DNA of 64,000 bases, from NCBI GenBank assembly GCA_017795045.1, contig CP051244.1:2665929-2729928 (forward strand), given 5' to 3'. Positions 41,902-51,643 of this stretch are shown here, one piece after another; position 1 is the first letter of the stretch, and every line of letters begins with the position of its first letter. The notes beneath the pieces are model-generated. The model was given only the letters and a program-made list of their open reading frames with translations, ran no database searches and was not told the DNA's origin. Made by a program: the position numbers and the translations under genes. This stretch comes from Allomuricauda sp. GTDB taxonomy: Bacteria > Bacteroidota > Bacteroidia > Flavobacteriales > Flavobacteriaceae.

Positions 41902-42966
41902 TCAGATTTTGTTGGAACGCGCCAATAGCGTATAGTCTGCAAGCACCAAGGCCGCCATGGCCTCCACAATGGGAACAGCCCTAGGCACCACACAAGGGTC
42001 GTGCCTACCTTTACCCTGAGTAGTGACTTTCTCCCCTTCTTTATTGATGGTGTCATATGCCTGCAACACCGTGGCCACGGGTTTAAAAGCCACATTGAAG
42101 TAAATGTCCATTCCATTGCTGATACCGCCTTGGATACCGCCGCTGCGGTTGGTTTTTGTGGTGCCGTCCGTATTATAAGCGTCGTTGTGCTGACTGCCTT
42201 TCATGGCAACCCCATCGAAACCACTACCATACTCAAAGCCTTTTACAGCATTGATGGACAACATGGCTTCCCCCAATTTGGCATGGAGTTTATCAAAAAC
42301 AGGTTCTCCAAGACCGATGGGTACATTTTGGATAACACAGGTAACCACTCCGCCTATGGTATCGCCTTCCTTTTTTATGGATTTGATGTATTCCTCCATC
42401 TGGCTGGCCATTTCCATATCCGCGCAACGGACAGGATTGGACTCTATTACGGAAAAATCGAGCTGATCATAACTCTTCTCCAACTTGAGCTCCCCAACTT
42501 GGGAAACATAAGCCGTTATTTTGATGTCTTTCAACAATTGCTTGGCAATGGCCCCCGCCACTACCCTGCTTGCTGTTTCCCGGGCCGAACTCCTACCTCC
42601 CCCGCGATAGTCGCGAAAGCCGTATTTCTGGTCGTAGACATAATCGGCATGGGACGGGCGGTATGAATCCTTGATATGGGAATAATCCTTAGATTTTTGA
42701 TTGGTGTTCCGAATAGCAAAACCAATGGGCGTTCCCGTAGTCTTTCCTTCAAAAACACCCGAAAAAATCTCAACGGTATCTGGCTCTTTACGCTGGGTAA
42801 CTATGGCTGACTGCCCCGGTTTTCTCCGATCCAATTCTTCTTGAACCCTTTGAAGGTCCAATTCAATTCCCGCAGGACAACCATCAATGACCCCGCCCAA
42901 AGCAACACCATGCGATTCCCCAAAAGTGGTCAGTCTAAAAAGTTGTCCAAAAGAATTTCCAGCCAT
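41902..42966 (-). CDS. aroC: chorismate synthase
   Basis: 354 residues, full length. The start [20 protein letters not shown] and [18 protein letters not shown] motif are diagnostic, as are [33 protein letters not shown] and the late [17 protein letters not shown]. The enzyme turns EPSP into chorismate using reduced FMN, the last step of the shikimate route. CAAAGGTA at 42989-42996 reads TACCTTTG on the minus strand, a perfect -7 box 23 bases before the start. No other aro gene is near. Confidence 0.97.
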   Translation of the reverse strand: MAGNSFGQLFRLTTFGESHGVALGGVIDGCPAGIELDLQRVQEELDRRKPGQSAIVTQRKEPDTVEIFSGVFEGKTTGTPIGFAIRNTNQKSKDYSHIKDSYRPSHADYVYDQKYGFRDYRGGGRSSARETASRVVAGAIAKQLLKDIKITAYVSQVGELKLEKSYDQLDFSVIESNPVRCADMEMASQMEEYIKSIKKEGDTIGGVVTCVIQNVPIGLGEPVFDKLHAKLGEAMLSINAVKGFEYGSGFDGVAMKGSQHNDAYNTDGTTKTNRSGGIQGGISNGMDIYFNVAFKPVATVLQAYDTINKEGEKVTTQGKGRHDPCVVPRAVPIVEAMAALVLADYTLLARSNKI

Positions 42967-42988
42967 CCGGTATAAAATTTAAGAACTC

Positions 42989-42996
42989 CAAAGGTA
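42989..42996 (-). promoter_or_regulatory. aroC -7 box (TACCTTTG)
   Basis: On the minus strand TACCTTTG fits TAnnTTTG and lies 23 bases upstream of the aroC start. Confidence 0.5.
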
Positions 42997-43158
42997 AATG
43001 TTAAAAATCATATTCAAAAACAACCTGACCACTTAATGTTATTGTAACATATTGCCTTTGGGATTGATGATTATTTAACGATATGCTCATGAAATATTGA
43101 TTTGAATTTGATTTTAAGTTTATTCCTACATCATTAATTTGTAAGTAAACCTATACGA

Positions 43159-44070
43159 TTGAAAAAAAGGAAGATAGAACTCGCCGTCATATCCGATGTA
43201 CATTTGGGCACCTATGGTTGTCATGCCCATGAACTCATCGCTTACCTCAACAGCATACAGCCGAAGAAACTCATTTTAAATGGGGACATCATCGATATCT
43301 GGCAGTTTAAGAAACGGTATTTCCCGGCAGCCCACCTAAAGGTGCTCCGAAAAATAATTGGAATGGCCTCAAAAGGAACGGAAGTTTACTATATCACTGG
43401 AAATCATGATGAAATGCTTCGTAAGTTCAGTGATACTTCAATGGGAAATTTCAAGATATCCAATAAATTGGTACTGAACTTGGATGGGAAAAAGGCGTGG
43501 ATTTTCCATGGCGACGTATTTGATGTCTCCATACAAAATGCCAAATGGTTGGCCAAGCTAGGCGGATACGGATACGACTTACTTATCCTCATCAACAGTT
43601 TTATCAATTGGGGCTTGGTGAGAATGGGCCGTGAAAAATATTCCCTTTCCAAAAAGATAAAAAACAGCGTAAAACAAGCCGTGAAGTACATCAATGACTT
43701 TGAGCGCACGGCAGCCGACCTCGCCATTGAAAATGACTACGATTATGTCATCTGCGGACATATCCATCAACCCAAAAAGGAACGCTACGAAAACAAAAAA
43801 GGAAGCTGTGTCTATTTAAATTCCGGGGATTGGGTGGAAAACCTCACCGCCTTGGAATATTCCTTCAAGCGCTGGAAGGTCTATCATTACAATCATGACC
43901 GACTATCCCCTTTCTTTGCTGATGAAGACCTCAAGGAAATGGACATGAACGAACTCATTGCCTCCATAACCGATAAGGAAGTGGAAATTGAAAACGTTTC
44001 CGAAGAATACGAAGGTGAAAAACTGGAAAGCGAAAAATCCTTAAACGACCAACGCCTTTCTCAGGATTGA
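43159..44070 (+). CDS. UDP-2,3-diacylglucosamine diphosphatase-like metallophosphoesterase
   Basis: 303 residues with a TTG start (MKKRKIELAVISDVHLG); no in-frame ATG precedes the first metal motif. The metallophosphoesterase motifs are SDVHLG, NGDIIDIW, TGNHDEML, WIFHGDVFD and VICGHIHQPK. The family is the LpxH-like branch acting in lipid A synthesis, though many Bacteroidota copies are longer, as here, with an acidic C-terminal tail. It converges with the FAD/Fe-S gene and the two overlap by 30 bases at their 3' ends. Confidence 0.85.
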   Translation: MKKRKIELAVISDVHLGTYGCHAHELIAYLNSIQPKKLILNGDIIDIWQFKKRYFPAAHLKVLRKIIGMASKGTEVYYITGNHDEMLRKFSDTSMGNFKISNKLVLNLDGKKAWIFHGDVFDVSIQNAKWLAKLGGYGYDLLILINSFINWGLVRMGREKYSLSKKIKNSVKQAVKYINDFERTAADLAIENDYDYVICGHIHQPKKERYENKKGSCVYLNSGDWVENLTALEYSFKRWKVYHYNHDRLSPFFADEDLKEMDMNELIASITDKEVEIENVSEEYEGEKLESEKSLNDQRLSQD

Positions 44071-46956
44071 TACTGGATGCTGGGCATCCCGTTCCGTTCC
44101 GTCCTTGATTTGATGCCTGCAACTGGTTCCATTGGCAGAAATCAATGTATCTCCGTCACTTTTCCGTACTGCCGGGAACAACTTCAAATCCCCAACCTTC
44201 ATACTGGTATCATAGTGCTCTTTCTCATACCCGAAAGACCCCGCCATTCCGCAACATCCTGATGCAATGATGGAAACCTTGTAGTTTTTGGGCAGATTAA
44301 GCACATCAAACGTAACCTTTTGGTTACTCAATGCCTTTTGATGGCAATGGCTGTGGATTTTTACCGTTCGCTCTTCTTGGGTGAAACTATCCGAGGTAAT
44401 ATGTCCTGCGACAATTTCCGAGGCCAAGAATTCCTCTATCAAAAATGATTTTGAGGCTAATTTTTGCAGCAACGGCTTGTCTTCATGAAGTCGTTGGTAC
44501 TCATCCCGGAACGAGAGAATTGCTGAAGGCTCCAATCCCACAATGGGGATGTCCCGGTCCAAAATCTCCCTCAGGCCCTCCATATTTTTTACCACCAATC
44601 TCTTGGCCTGTTTTAAAAAGCCTTTGGATAAATACGTTCTACCGCTTTCTGCATAAAACAACTCCACATCATAGCCAAGTTTGCACAACAATTCTATGGC
44701 ATCCTTGCCCACTTCAATATCCAGATATTTGGTAAACTCATCCAAATACAAAACCACCTTCTTCTTGGAAAGGTCTGTATTTTTTAAGTTGAATTGCTTC
44801 AAATGCTTCTCAAAATTGAATCGATATACTTTGGGCAGGCTACGCTCTTGGGCCACTCCGGAAGTTTTCTTTATAAATCCTCCGATAAGCTTGGAATCGT
44901 ACATGGCATTGGTCAACCCGGAGAGTTGACTTCCCAAGGCATTCAACTTGGTATTGTAGGCAAACAGCTTGCCGCGCAACGGATATCCGTTGCTTTCTTG
45001 ATACTGATATAAAAATTCAGCCTTTAATGTTGCCACGTCCACATTACTGGGACATTCGCTGGCGCAGGCCTTACAGCTCAAGCAAAGGTCAAAAACTTCT
45101 TTGAGCTCTTTTTGATCAAACCGATTGGTTTTCTCCGTATTCGTCAAAAACTCACGCAAAGCATTGGCCCTTCCCCGCGTGGTATCTTTTTCATTTTTGG
45201 TAGCGTGGAAACTGGGACACATCCCTCCGGACATATGATGACTCTTTCGACAATCCCCGCTTCCATTACATTTTTCGGCAGCTTTTAAAATACCTTCACT
45301 ATCCGAAAAGTCCATCAACGTATTCACTTCCGGTTCTTTTCGGTCCACTTCATATCGCAAGGATTCATCCATGGGGTAGGCGTCCACAATTTTCCCTGGG
45401 TTGAAAATACTATTGGGGTCGAACAATGATTTTACCCGTTTGAGCAATTCATAATTCTGTTCCCCGATCATCATGGGGATAAACTCGGCGCGGACTATAC
45501 CATCTCCATGCTCCCCGCTAAAACTTCCTTTGTATTTTTTGGTGAGTTTGGCCACATCGGTGGTGATGGAACGGAACAACACCACATCCTCTGACTTTTT
45601 CAGATTGAGAATGGGCCTTAAATGCAGCTCCCCGGCTCCGGCATGGGCATAATACACCGCGTCTTGGTTGTACCCCTTCATGATTTGGGAAAATTCGCCA
45701 ATGAAATCTTTCAAATCTTCCAAGGCCACGGCCGTATCCTCAATACATGCCACCGCTTTGCGGTCTCCCACCATATTCCCTAAAAGCCCCAAGCCCGCTT
45801 TGCGGAGCTCAATGGCCTTGTTGATGTCATCCCCCATTAAAACCGGACTGGCATAGCTCAACCCTGATTTTTCTATGGTAGCCAATAAATCCTTCAATTG
45901 TTTTTGAAGCTCTTCCTCAGTATGGGCCCTTACCTCCAACATGAGAATACCCGCAGGGTCTCCATCCACAAAAAACCGATTGGCCAGCTGCGCCCTGTTA
46001 TTCTTGGTACAATCCAAAATAACCTTATCCATCATCTCACAGGTGTGCAGATTGTGCTGCATAACGGGAGCCACATCACTCAAACAGTCTTCCAAAGTAC
46101 TATAGTGCGTCGCTACCATGGCGGACATTGGTGGAGGCAGGTCATCCACTTGCAAAGTAATCTCCGTGGTGAAAGCCAAAGTACCTTCACTCCCGGATAA
46201 TAGCTTACATAAGTTAAAGTCTTCCTTGAATTCCCCGAACAGGTTGTTTTTCAACAATTCGTCCACCGCATACCCCGTATTTCTACGGTGAATACTGGCT
46301 TTGGGAAATTCCGCCTCAATATTGTTCCGGTTCTGTTCATTGGAAAGCTCCTTCTCCAGATGGGCATAAATGGTCCCTTCCAAAGAATCTTCCTGCTTTT
46401 TCTTGTCAAATGTTTCTTTTGAGATTTCAGCAAAGGAAGCTTCACTACCATCGGACAAAATACAGTCCAAGGCAACCACTTTGTCCCGGGTCACCCCATA
46501 TTGAATGGAAGTTGTTCCGGAAGAGTTGTTCCCGACCATTCCCCCGATCATACACCGGTTGGAAGTGGACGTGTTGGGACCAAAAAACAAACCAAATGGT
46601 TTTAAAAATTGGTTGAGTTCATCCCGAACCACACCGGGTTGTACACGCACCTGTTTTTTCTCCTTGTCCAGATGGAGAATCTGTGTAAAATTCCGTGACA
46701 CATCCACAACGATGCCTTCGCCCACACATTGTCCTGCCAGTGAAGTCCCTGCAGTTCTAGGAATCAAACCTACATTATGGGTGTTGGCAAAATGAATCAA
46801 AGCCTTGATATCATCTATACTTTTTGGGTAAGCCACAGCTGTGGGCAATTTTCGGTACACCGAAGCATCCGTGGCATACAAGGCCCTGCTAAGGTCGTCC
46901 ATCAACAATTCTCCGTCCAATTTATCCGACAGAGATTTTAACAAAGATTTATCCAA
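44041..46956 (-). CDS. FAD-binding and Fe-S oxidoreductase (glycolate oxidase/D-lactate dehydrogenase type)
   Basis: 971 residues from a TTG at 46956. A TTG at 47013 also opens the frame, but it lies inside a perfect -7 box (minus-strand TAATTTTG, 47018-47011), so it cannot be the start; the first ATG is 18 codons into the domain. Residues 30-530 form a GlcD-like FAD domain (PRTAGTSLAGQCVGEGIVVD, GPNTSTSNRCMIGGMVGNNS). Fe-S motifs are CNGSGDCRKSHHMSGGMCP and CLSCKACASECPSNVD. A CCG-type C-terminal domain ends with HSHCHQKA and ASGCCGMAG. It probably oxidises a 2-hydroxyacid such as D-lactate. Confidence 0.88.
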   Translation of the reverse strand: MDKSLLKSLSDKLDGELLMDDLSRALYATDASVYRKLPTAVAYPKSIDDIKALIHFANTHNVGLIPRTAGTSLAGQCVGEGIVVDVSRNFTQILHLDKEKKQVRVQPGVVRDELNQFLKPFGLFFGPNTSTSNRCMIGGMVGNNSSGTTSIQYGVTRDKVVALDCILSDGSEASFAEISKETFDKKKQEDSLEGTIYAHLEKELSNEQNRNNIEAEFPKASIHRRNTGYAVDELLKNNLFGEFKEDFNLCKLLSGSEGTLAFTTEITLQVDDLPPPMSAMVATHYSTLEDCLSDVAPVMQHNLHTCEMMDKVILDCTKNNRAQLANRFFVDGDPAGILMLEVRAHTEEELQKQLKDLLATIEKSGLSYASPVLMGDDINKAIELRKAGLGLLGNMVGDRKAVACIEDTAVALEDLKDFIGEFSQIMKGYNQDAVYYAHAGAGELHLRPILNLKKSEDVVLFRSITTDVAKLTKKYKGSFSGEHGDGIVRAEFIPMMIGEQNYELLKRVKSLFDPNSIFNPGKIVDAYPMDESLRYEVDRKEPEVNTLMDFSDSEGILKAAEKCNGSGDCRKSHHMSGGMCPSFHATKNEKDTTRGRANALREFLTNTEKTNRFDQKELKEVFDLCLSCKACASECPSNVDVATLKAEFLYQYQESNGYPLRGKLFAYNTKLNALGSQLSGLTNAMYDSKLIGGFIKKTSGVAQERSLPKVYRFNFEKHLKQFNLKNTDLSKKKVVLYLDEFTKYLDIEVGKDAIELLCKLGYDVELFYAESGRTYLSKGFLKQAKRLVVKNMEGLREILDRDIPIVGLEPSAILSFRDEYQRLHEDKPLLQKLASKSFLIEEFLASEIVAGHITSDSFTQEERTVKIHSHCHQKALSNQKVTFDVLNLPKNYKVSIIASGCCGMAGSFGYEKEHYDTSMKVGDLKLFPAVRKSDGDTLISANGTSCRHQIKDGTERDAQHPVSILRKALVV

Positions 46957-47010
46957 TCTGGAACAATTTTTGGTGACTGAAAGAGTTTCAAACGTGTCAT
47001 ATAGACATTG

Positions 47011-47018
47011 CAAAATTA
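47011..47018 (-). promoter_or_regulatory. -7 box of the FAD/Fe-S gene (TAATTTTG)
   Basis: On the minus strand TAATTTTG matches TAnnTTTG. It overlaps the upstream-most TTG of the frame, which decides for the later TTG at 46956 as start. Confidence 0.5.
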
Positions 47019-47046
47019 TTTTAATTTTAATTAAAAAGAGAACCTC

Positions 47047-47544
47047 ATGAAAATTACCTCATTATTTGCTATGCTTTTTTTATTTGCTGCAACCGCGGTG
47101 AGTGCGCAAGATATTGCCAATCACGCCCTTGGACTCCGTTTAGGGGACAGCGATGGCTTTGGAGCGGAAATTTCATATCAGAAATCCATAGCCCAGTACA
47201 ATAGGGCCGAATTCAACTTAGGTTGGAGGGACAGCCGTTATTTTGACGCGTTCAAACTCAGTGGAGTATACCAATGGGTACACCAGCTGGACGGCAACTT
47301 TAACTGGTATTATGGTGTTGGGGGCGGACTTGGAAGCGTGGACTTTGACCCAGAACCCAACTTTGACAACGACAACGATGGTGTCTTTGTATTTGCCGCC
47401 GGGGACATTGGGGTGGAATACAATTTTGACATTCCCCTACTCCTTTCCCTAGATTTCAGACCCGAGGTGGGCCTAGTGGGTTATGATGGATTCAGTGATA
47501 ACTTTGACTTTGACATTGCATTAGGTATACGATACCAATTCTAA
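47047..47544 (+). CDS. outer-membrane beta-barrel-like protein
   Basis: 165 residues. Signal peptide up to VSAQ. The rest alternates as amphipathic strands (YQKSIAQYNRAEFNLGWRDS, FNWYYGVGGGLGSVDF, DIGVEYNFDIPLLLSLDFRP) and ends in GIRYQF, the C-terminal aromatic of outer membrane proteins. Eight strands would fit the length. An acidic loop DPEPNFDNDNDG may bind calcium. Function unknown. It starts 33 bases from the oppositely oriented oxidoreductase frame, and an intrinsic terminator follows. Confidence 0.75.
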   Translation: MKITSLFAMLFLFAATAVSAQDIANHALGLRLGDSDGFGAEISYQKSIAQYNRAEFNLGWRDSRYFDAFKLSGVYQWVHQLDGNFNWYYGVGGGLGSVDFDPEPNFDNDNDGVFVFAAGDIGVEYNFDIPLLLSLDFRPEVGLVGYDGFSDNFDFDIALGIRYQF

Positions 47545-47567
47545 AAAGAGAAATCCATATAGTATCA

Positions 47568-47601
47568 CCCTTGGCGCTTTACAAGTGCCAAGGGTTTTTT
47601 T
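47568..47601 (+). terminator. intrinsic terminator
   Basis: CCCTTGGC (47568-47575) pairs with GCCAAGGG (47587-47594), with a T7 run at 47595-47601. It ends the beta-barrel gene. Confidence 0.85.
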
Positions 47602-47644
47602 ATGCCATAAGGAATGAATACCTTAGCAGCTTAAACAACAAAAC

Positions 47645-48760
47645 ATGAGAAACGCATTAGCAATCTTCCTAGCAGTTTTATTTTTGGCCTCGTGCCAATC
47701 GAAACCTGAAGGATATACCCTAAATGTTACCGTTACCGGTGAACCAGAAAATGGCACCACCGTCTTTCTGAGAACCACCGACTCCCTTAACCAATTGATT
47801 GATTTGGACACCACTACAATCGAAAATGGGGTTTTCAGCTTTACAGGAACACAAGCCGAACCTAGACTATCCTATATTTTTCTGGAATCGGGAAGAGGAA
47901 ACGTTCCCTTGATTTTAGAGAACGGGGATATCAAAATCAGGTTTCCAAAAGACAGTATGACCTATGCCAAATTAGAAGGTACGCGCCAAAACGATCTTTT
48001 CATGAATTTCTTGGAAGAATCAAGGGTATTGTCAGAAAAGGCCATGTCCATGCAAAATGATATGCGCATGGCAGCCCAACAGAGAGATACGGCAACGGTA
48101 ACTGCATTGCGTGAAGAGTTCATAGAATTCCAAGAAGAGGCCAAAAGTTTCAACGTGGAGTTTGCAAAAAACAATCCGGATGCTTTGATATCTGCATTGA
48201 TCATAGGAAACCTGATGGCAGGCAAAGCATTGCCCCAAGAAGAAATAAAAGCCATGTTCGAAGGACTTTCCCCAGAAGTAAAAGCTTCTGAACCCGGAAA
48301 GCGGATTAAAGAACAATTGGACAAAATGAAATCTACTGAGGTTGGCGTGAAAGCACCCAACTTCTCCGCTCCCACTCCAGATGGGGATGTATTGGCCTTG
48401 AGTGATATCACTACCAAAGGAAAACTCACCTTGGTTGATTTTTGGGCCGCATGGTGCAGACCCTGTCGTGCCGAAAACCCGAACATTGTTTCTGTATACC
48501 ATAAGTACAAGGACAAAGGTTTTAATGTAATCGGGGTTTCTTTGGACACCCGTGCAGAAGACTGGAAACAAGCCATTGAGTCCGATGGGTTGGCCTGGAA
48601 CCACATCTCAAACCTAAAGCGATTTCAGGACCCTATAGCACAACTGTACAACATCAATGCCATTCCCGCTGCATTCCTTTTGGATGAAAACGGGGTAATC
48701 ATAGCCAAGGATCTTCGCGGACCTGCTCTAGAGCAAAAAGTAGCTGAAGTGCTCAACTAA
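47645..48760 (+). CDS. thioredoxin-family lipoprotein with N-terminal DUF4369-like domain
   Basis: 371 residues. The lipobox is FLASC. The DUF4369-like domain covers about 25-115 (LNVTVTGEPENGTTVFLRTT). A helical middle follows, then a TlpA-like thioredoxin domain with WCRPC as redox centre (DFWAAWCRPCRAENPNIV) and the cis-Pro loop AIPAAFLLD. It is the same layout as the protein at 25350-26486 but with a different CxxC (RP here, GP there), so the two may act on different partners. Terminators flank the gene on both sides, so it is a single-gene unit. Confidence 0.9.
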   Translation: MRNALAIFLAVLFLASCQSKPEGYTLNVTVTGEPENGTTVFLRTTDSLNQLIDLDTTTIENGVFSFTGTQAEPRLSYIFLESGRGNVPLILENGDIKIRFPKDSMTYAKLEGTRQNDLFMNFLEESRVLSEKAMSMQNDMRMAAQQRDTATVTALREEFIEFQEEAKSFNVEFAKNNPDALISALIIGNLMAGKALPQEEIKAMFEGLSPEVKASEPGKRIKEQLDKMKSTEVGVKAPNFSAPTPDGDVLALSDITTKGKLTLVDFWAAWCRPCRAENPNIVSVYHKYKDKGFNVIGVSLDTRAEDWKQAIESDGLAWNHISNLKRFQDPIAQLYNINAIPAAFLLDENGVIIAKDLRGPALEQKVAEVLN

Positions 48761-48782
48761 AGAAAACATCCCTTACAGATAT

Positions 48783-48813
48783 AAAAACGGCCTTGTTGAA
48801 CAAGGCCGTTTTT
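48783..48813. terminator. bidirectional intrinsic terminator
   Basis: AAAAACGGCCTTGTT and AACAAGGCCGTTTTT form a perfect 15-base-arm palindrome around one base, with T5 on each strand. It ends both the thioredoxin gene (plus) and the rhomboid gene (minus, stop at 48820). Confidence 0.85.
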
Positions 48814-48819
48814 ATTGAA

Positions 48820-49470
48820 TCATATTTTTCCCATTTTCTCCAAAATGAAGAGAATCACGATAGGCACAGCCAATAAAACCACGATAAAGGTGTCGGTCAC
48901 AAAAAGTTCGGGCATAAAGAGCAAGGTGACCAAATAGCCTCCTATGGCCCCGCCAAAGTGTGCAGTATGCCCTATGTTCCCCAATCTACTTTTCATACCG
49001 TATATGGAGTACAAGAGATACCCGATTCCCAAAACATAGGCTGGAAGTGGAATGGGAATGAACATAATGCCCAACTGCATGTCCGGGTTCAGCAAAATTG
49101 CGGAATACAGGATTCCAGTGACCGCGCCACTGGCCCCCACGGCACTATAATAAGGTTCATCCTTATGAAAAAACATGGCCAACAGACTCCCTGCTATCAA
49201 ACTGATAAAATAAATGATCAAGAATTTCCCTGGACCAAACCACCCGATCACCACATTGGCAAAAAAGTATAGGGTGAACATGTTAAAGAACAAATGGGAA
49301 AAGTCAACATGTAAAAAGCCAGAGGTCACTATTCTGTCGCGCTGTCCGGCACTAATTCCACTGATATTGAACTTATATCGGTCAAAAAAGCCCGTGTCGT
49401 TGAATCCCTTGAGGGAAACCATCACGTTGGCAGCCATGATGGCAATGGTAGCGATATGTAAATTGAACAT
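48820..49470 (-). CDS. rhomboid-family intramembrane serine protease
   Basis: 216 residues with six helices. The catalytic serine is in GASGAVTG and the catalytic histidine in GHTAHFGGAIGGY. HVDFSHLFFNMFTLY has the HxxxN pair of the oxyanion region, typical of active rhomboids. Such proteases cut transmembrane substrates within the membrane; partners cannot be read. Transcribed from a promoter box two bases from the box of the divergent acyltransferase gene. Confidence 0.93.
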   Translation of the reverse strand: MFNLHIATIAIMAANVMVSLKGFNDTGFFDRYKFNISGISAGQRDRIVTSGFLHVDFSHLFFNMFTLYFFANVVIGWFGPGKFLIIYFISLIAGSLLAMFFHKDEPYYSAVGASGAVTGILYSAILLNPDMQLGIMFIPIPLPAYVLGIGYLLYSIYGMKSRLGNIGHTAHFGGAIGGYLVTLLFMPELFVTDTFIVVLLAVPIVILFILEKMGKI

Positions 49471-49489
49471 GGTTATTAAGGTTTGGGTT

Positions 49490-49507
49490 CAAATATAGCT
49501 ATATTTG
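49490..49507. promoter_or_regulatory. symmetric divergent promoter, two -7 boxes in one palindrome
   Basis: CAAATATAGCTATATTTG is a perfect 18-base palindrome. Plus-strand TATATTTG (49500-49507) serves the acyltransferase gene and minus-strand TATATTTG (49497-49490) serves the rhomboid gene. Both match TAnnTTTG exactly, and only two bases separate them, so polymerase can occupy only one side at a time. Confidence 0.65.
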
Positions 49508-49523
49508 CACACACGAATCGCCT

Positions 49524-50420
49524 ATGCAATTGACCATATTCATCCTTGCCTATCCCTTGCTCTGGTTGGTCTCCAGACTCCCCTTTAAACTGATTTACTT
49601 GCTTTCAGATGGAGTATACATACTACTGTACCATGTTATTGGATATCGTAAGAAAGTGGTTCGCAATAACTTGGCCTTGGTATTTCCCGAAAAATCCGAG
49701 AAGGAACGACTTGGGATAGAAAAAAAATTCTATCGCCACATGTGCGATATGTTCTTGGAAATGATAAAGACCTTGGGTATTAGTAAAGAAGAAATCCAAA
49801 AACGGTTTACAGTAACCAATTTTGAACTGCTTCATAGTCTTGAAGAAAAAGGGACCAACACCATGCTTATGCTTCCCCATTACGCCAGTTGGGAATGGGT
49901 TTTGTCGTTAAACCTTCAAATACGGTCCAAAGGCTATGGCATCTATCAAAAAATAGAGAATAAATATTTTGATAGACTGATCCGTCAGATCAGGGGGAAA
50001 TTCAACACTACTTTAATATCAACAAGGGAGTCCAGAAAAATCCTAAAAGCCGCCAAAGAGAGCAATGAATTGTTGATGGTAGGTATAATCAGTGATCAAT
50101 CCCCCATGGTCAGCAGGGCAAAGTATTGGACAGATTTCATGGGAATTGTGGTTCCCGCCCATGTTGGAGGTGAGGAAATCTGCAAAGCCAATGACATTGT
50201 TCCAGTATACCTTAAGGTTAAAAAGAAGAAAAGAGGATATTACGAAGGCACTTTCAAAATACTTTCCGAAAACCCTTCTGAAGTAGAGAACTACAAGATA
50301 ACAGATGCTTTTTTGAAAGAGACTGAAAAATCCATACGCGAAGCTCCCGAGTATTATTTCTGGACCCATAAACGCTGGAAACACAGAAATAAGGTTCCCT
50401 TAGAGTTTCAGAATCAGTAG
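49524..50420 (+). CDS. lipid A biosynthesis acyltransferase (LpxL/HtrB family)
   Basis: 298 residues. An N-terminal membrane helix (LTIFILAYPLLWLVSRLPF) is followed by the acyltransferase domain: HYASWEWVLSL carries the HxxxxE-like catalytic pair (His-x4-Glu type, HYASWE), and SDQSPMV plus YYFWTHKRWKHR match the end motifs of LpxL/LpxM. It adds a secondary acyl chain to lipid A at the inner membrane. Single gene, from the symmetric divergent promoter shared with the rhomboid. Confidence 0.92.
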   Translation: MQLTIFILAYPLLWLVSRLPFKLIYLLSDGVYILLYHVIGYRKKVVRNNLALVFPEKSEKERLGIEKKFYRHMCDMFLEMIKTLGISKEEIQKRFTVTNFELLHSLEEKGTNTMLMLPHYASWEWVLSLNLQIRSKGYGIYQKIENKYFDRLIRQIRGKFNTTLISTRESRKILKAAKESNELLMVGIISDQSPMVSRAKYWTDFMGIVVPAHVGGEEICKANDIVPVYLKVKKKKRGYYEGTFKILSENPSEVENYKITDAFLKETEKSIREAPEYYFWTHKRWKHRNKVPLEFQNQ

Positions 50421-50536
50421 GTAAGGTTTAAAATAGTGAACCACTTGACGTAGGTGGGATGCAATTTGTTGTTGGTCGAAATTTTATAGAATTTTTTTCC
50501 TAGTTTTCTACTTTCTAAACCAACTAAACAAACTTC

Positions 50537-51526
50537 ATGGAATTATTGCAAACACTTTATAACGAGATCATAGGCTTTTTGGGCATCTCACAGGCTTGGG
50601 AAATTCTGAGTTCAGGCGATTATTCGTCCTTCACGACCTATGATGGTATTGTTTCCCTGATCTATCCCATTATCCCGCTTCTGCTTATCCTTGAACTTAT
50701 TTTGGGATTGATCTATAAAAAACCCCAAGCCAAGGTCTACAAGGTAAATTTTCTGATTTACATCTTCAATAGGTTTGTAGGGCGATTTATTGCCATTGCC
50801 ATGGTTGCCTTTTGCATTGGCTTGTTCCAGCAATACGCACCATTTCAGACCACAATGACCTGGTACTGGTTCATCTATGGGTATATTGTTTGGGAATTGG
50901 GCCATTTTGTCTATCACTATCTGGGCCATAAAGTGCGATTGTTCTGGTGTCTGCACTCCACACACCATGCTCCGGAAGATATGAACCTCTCCGTGACCCA
51001 TGCCCATTTTTTCTTGGAGGCCCCGTATGCGGACACCATCCGGACCACCATCTGCATCCTATTGGGGGTACAACCAGAATTGCTGTTCCTAATCATGTTC
51101 ATTGATGGTACTTACGGTGCTTTTATTCATGTTGGGGAGAATTTATTGAAAAATGGTCGATTGGGCTTTTTGAACAAAATCATCCTAACTCCTTCACACC
51201 ATAGGGTACATCACGCCAAGAACCCACTTTATATGGATACCAATTTTTGCAACCTGCTCAATATATGGGACAAGGTGTTCAAGACCTATCAAGAGGAACA
51301 GCACCATATCCAGATTGAGTATGGCATCACCCGCGAAATGGACTCCGGCAATTTTCTGGATGTGTATTTTGGTGAAATAGTGGCCTTGGCCAAGGATGTT
51401 TGGAATGCTCCGGGCATCCTCAATAAGTTTCGATATCTGATTATGCCCCCGGGATGGAGCCACACAGGCGACCACAAAACCGCCAAAGTGGTTCGAGGCG
51501 CCTATTTGGAATCGGTACATCGCTAA
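50537..51526 (+). CDS. sterol desaturase/fatty acid hydroxylase-family protein
   Basis: 329 residues. Four or more helices. The di-iron histidine clusters are HFVYHYLGH (HxxxH-type), HSTHHAPEDMN (HxxHH) and HRVHHAKN (HxxHH), the classical eight-histidine set of the family. Members hydroxylate or desaturate lipids with O2; in flavobacteria the substrate is not settled (carotenoid, fatty acid or sphingolipid chains are possible). The gene is followed by an intrinsic terminator. Confidence 0.9.
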   Translation: MELLQTLYNEIIGFLGISQAWEILSSGDYSSFTTYDGIVSLIYPIIPLLLILELILGLIYKKPQAKVYKVNFLIYIFNRFVGRFIAIAMVAFCIGLFQQYAPFQTTMTWYWFIYGYIVWELGHFVYHYLGHKVRLFWCLHSTHHAPEDMNLSVTHAHFFLEAPYADTIRTTICILLGVQPELLFLIMFIDGTYGAFIHVGENLLKNGRLGFLNKIILTPSHHRVHHAKNPLYMDTNFCNLLNIWDKVFKTYQEEQHHIQIEYGITREMDSGNFLDVYFGEIVALAKDVWNAPGILNKFRYLIMPPGWSHTGDHKTAKVVRGAYLESVHR

Positions 51527-51582
51527 ATCATTTGGAGGTCTGCTCCTTTATTGGAGAGTATCCAAAATCTTATACTTTTCTT

Positions 51583-51614
51583 AAAAGAGAACCGCAAGTT
51601 GGTTCTCTTTTTTT
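51583..51614 (+). terminator. intrinsic terminator
   Basis: AAAAGAGAACC (51583-51593) pairs with GGTTCTCTTTT (51601-51611), with T continuing to 51614. It ends the hydroxylase gene and shows that the following gene starts at 51644, not at the earlier in-frame ATG at 51551. Confidence 0.85.
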
Positions 51615-51643
51615 ATATTCAACAATCATTCAATCAACAAAAA

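Noticed and set aside
42001-42666. 221-codon open frame antisense to aroC
   Set aside because: Chorismate synthase motifs on the other strand leave no doubt which is real.
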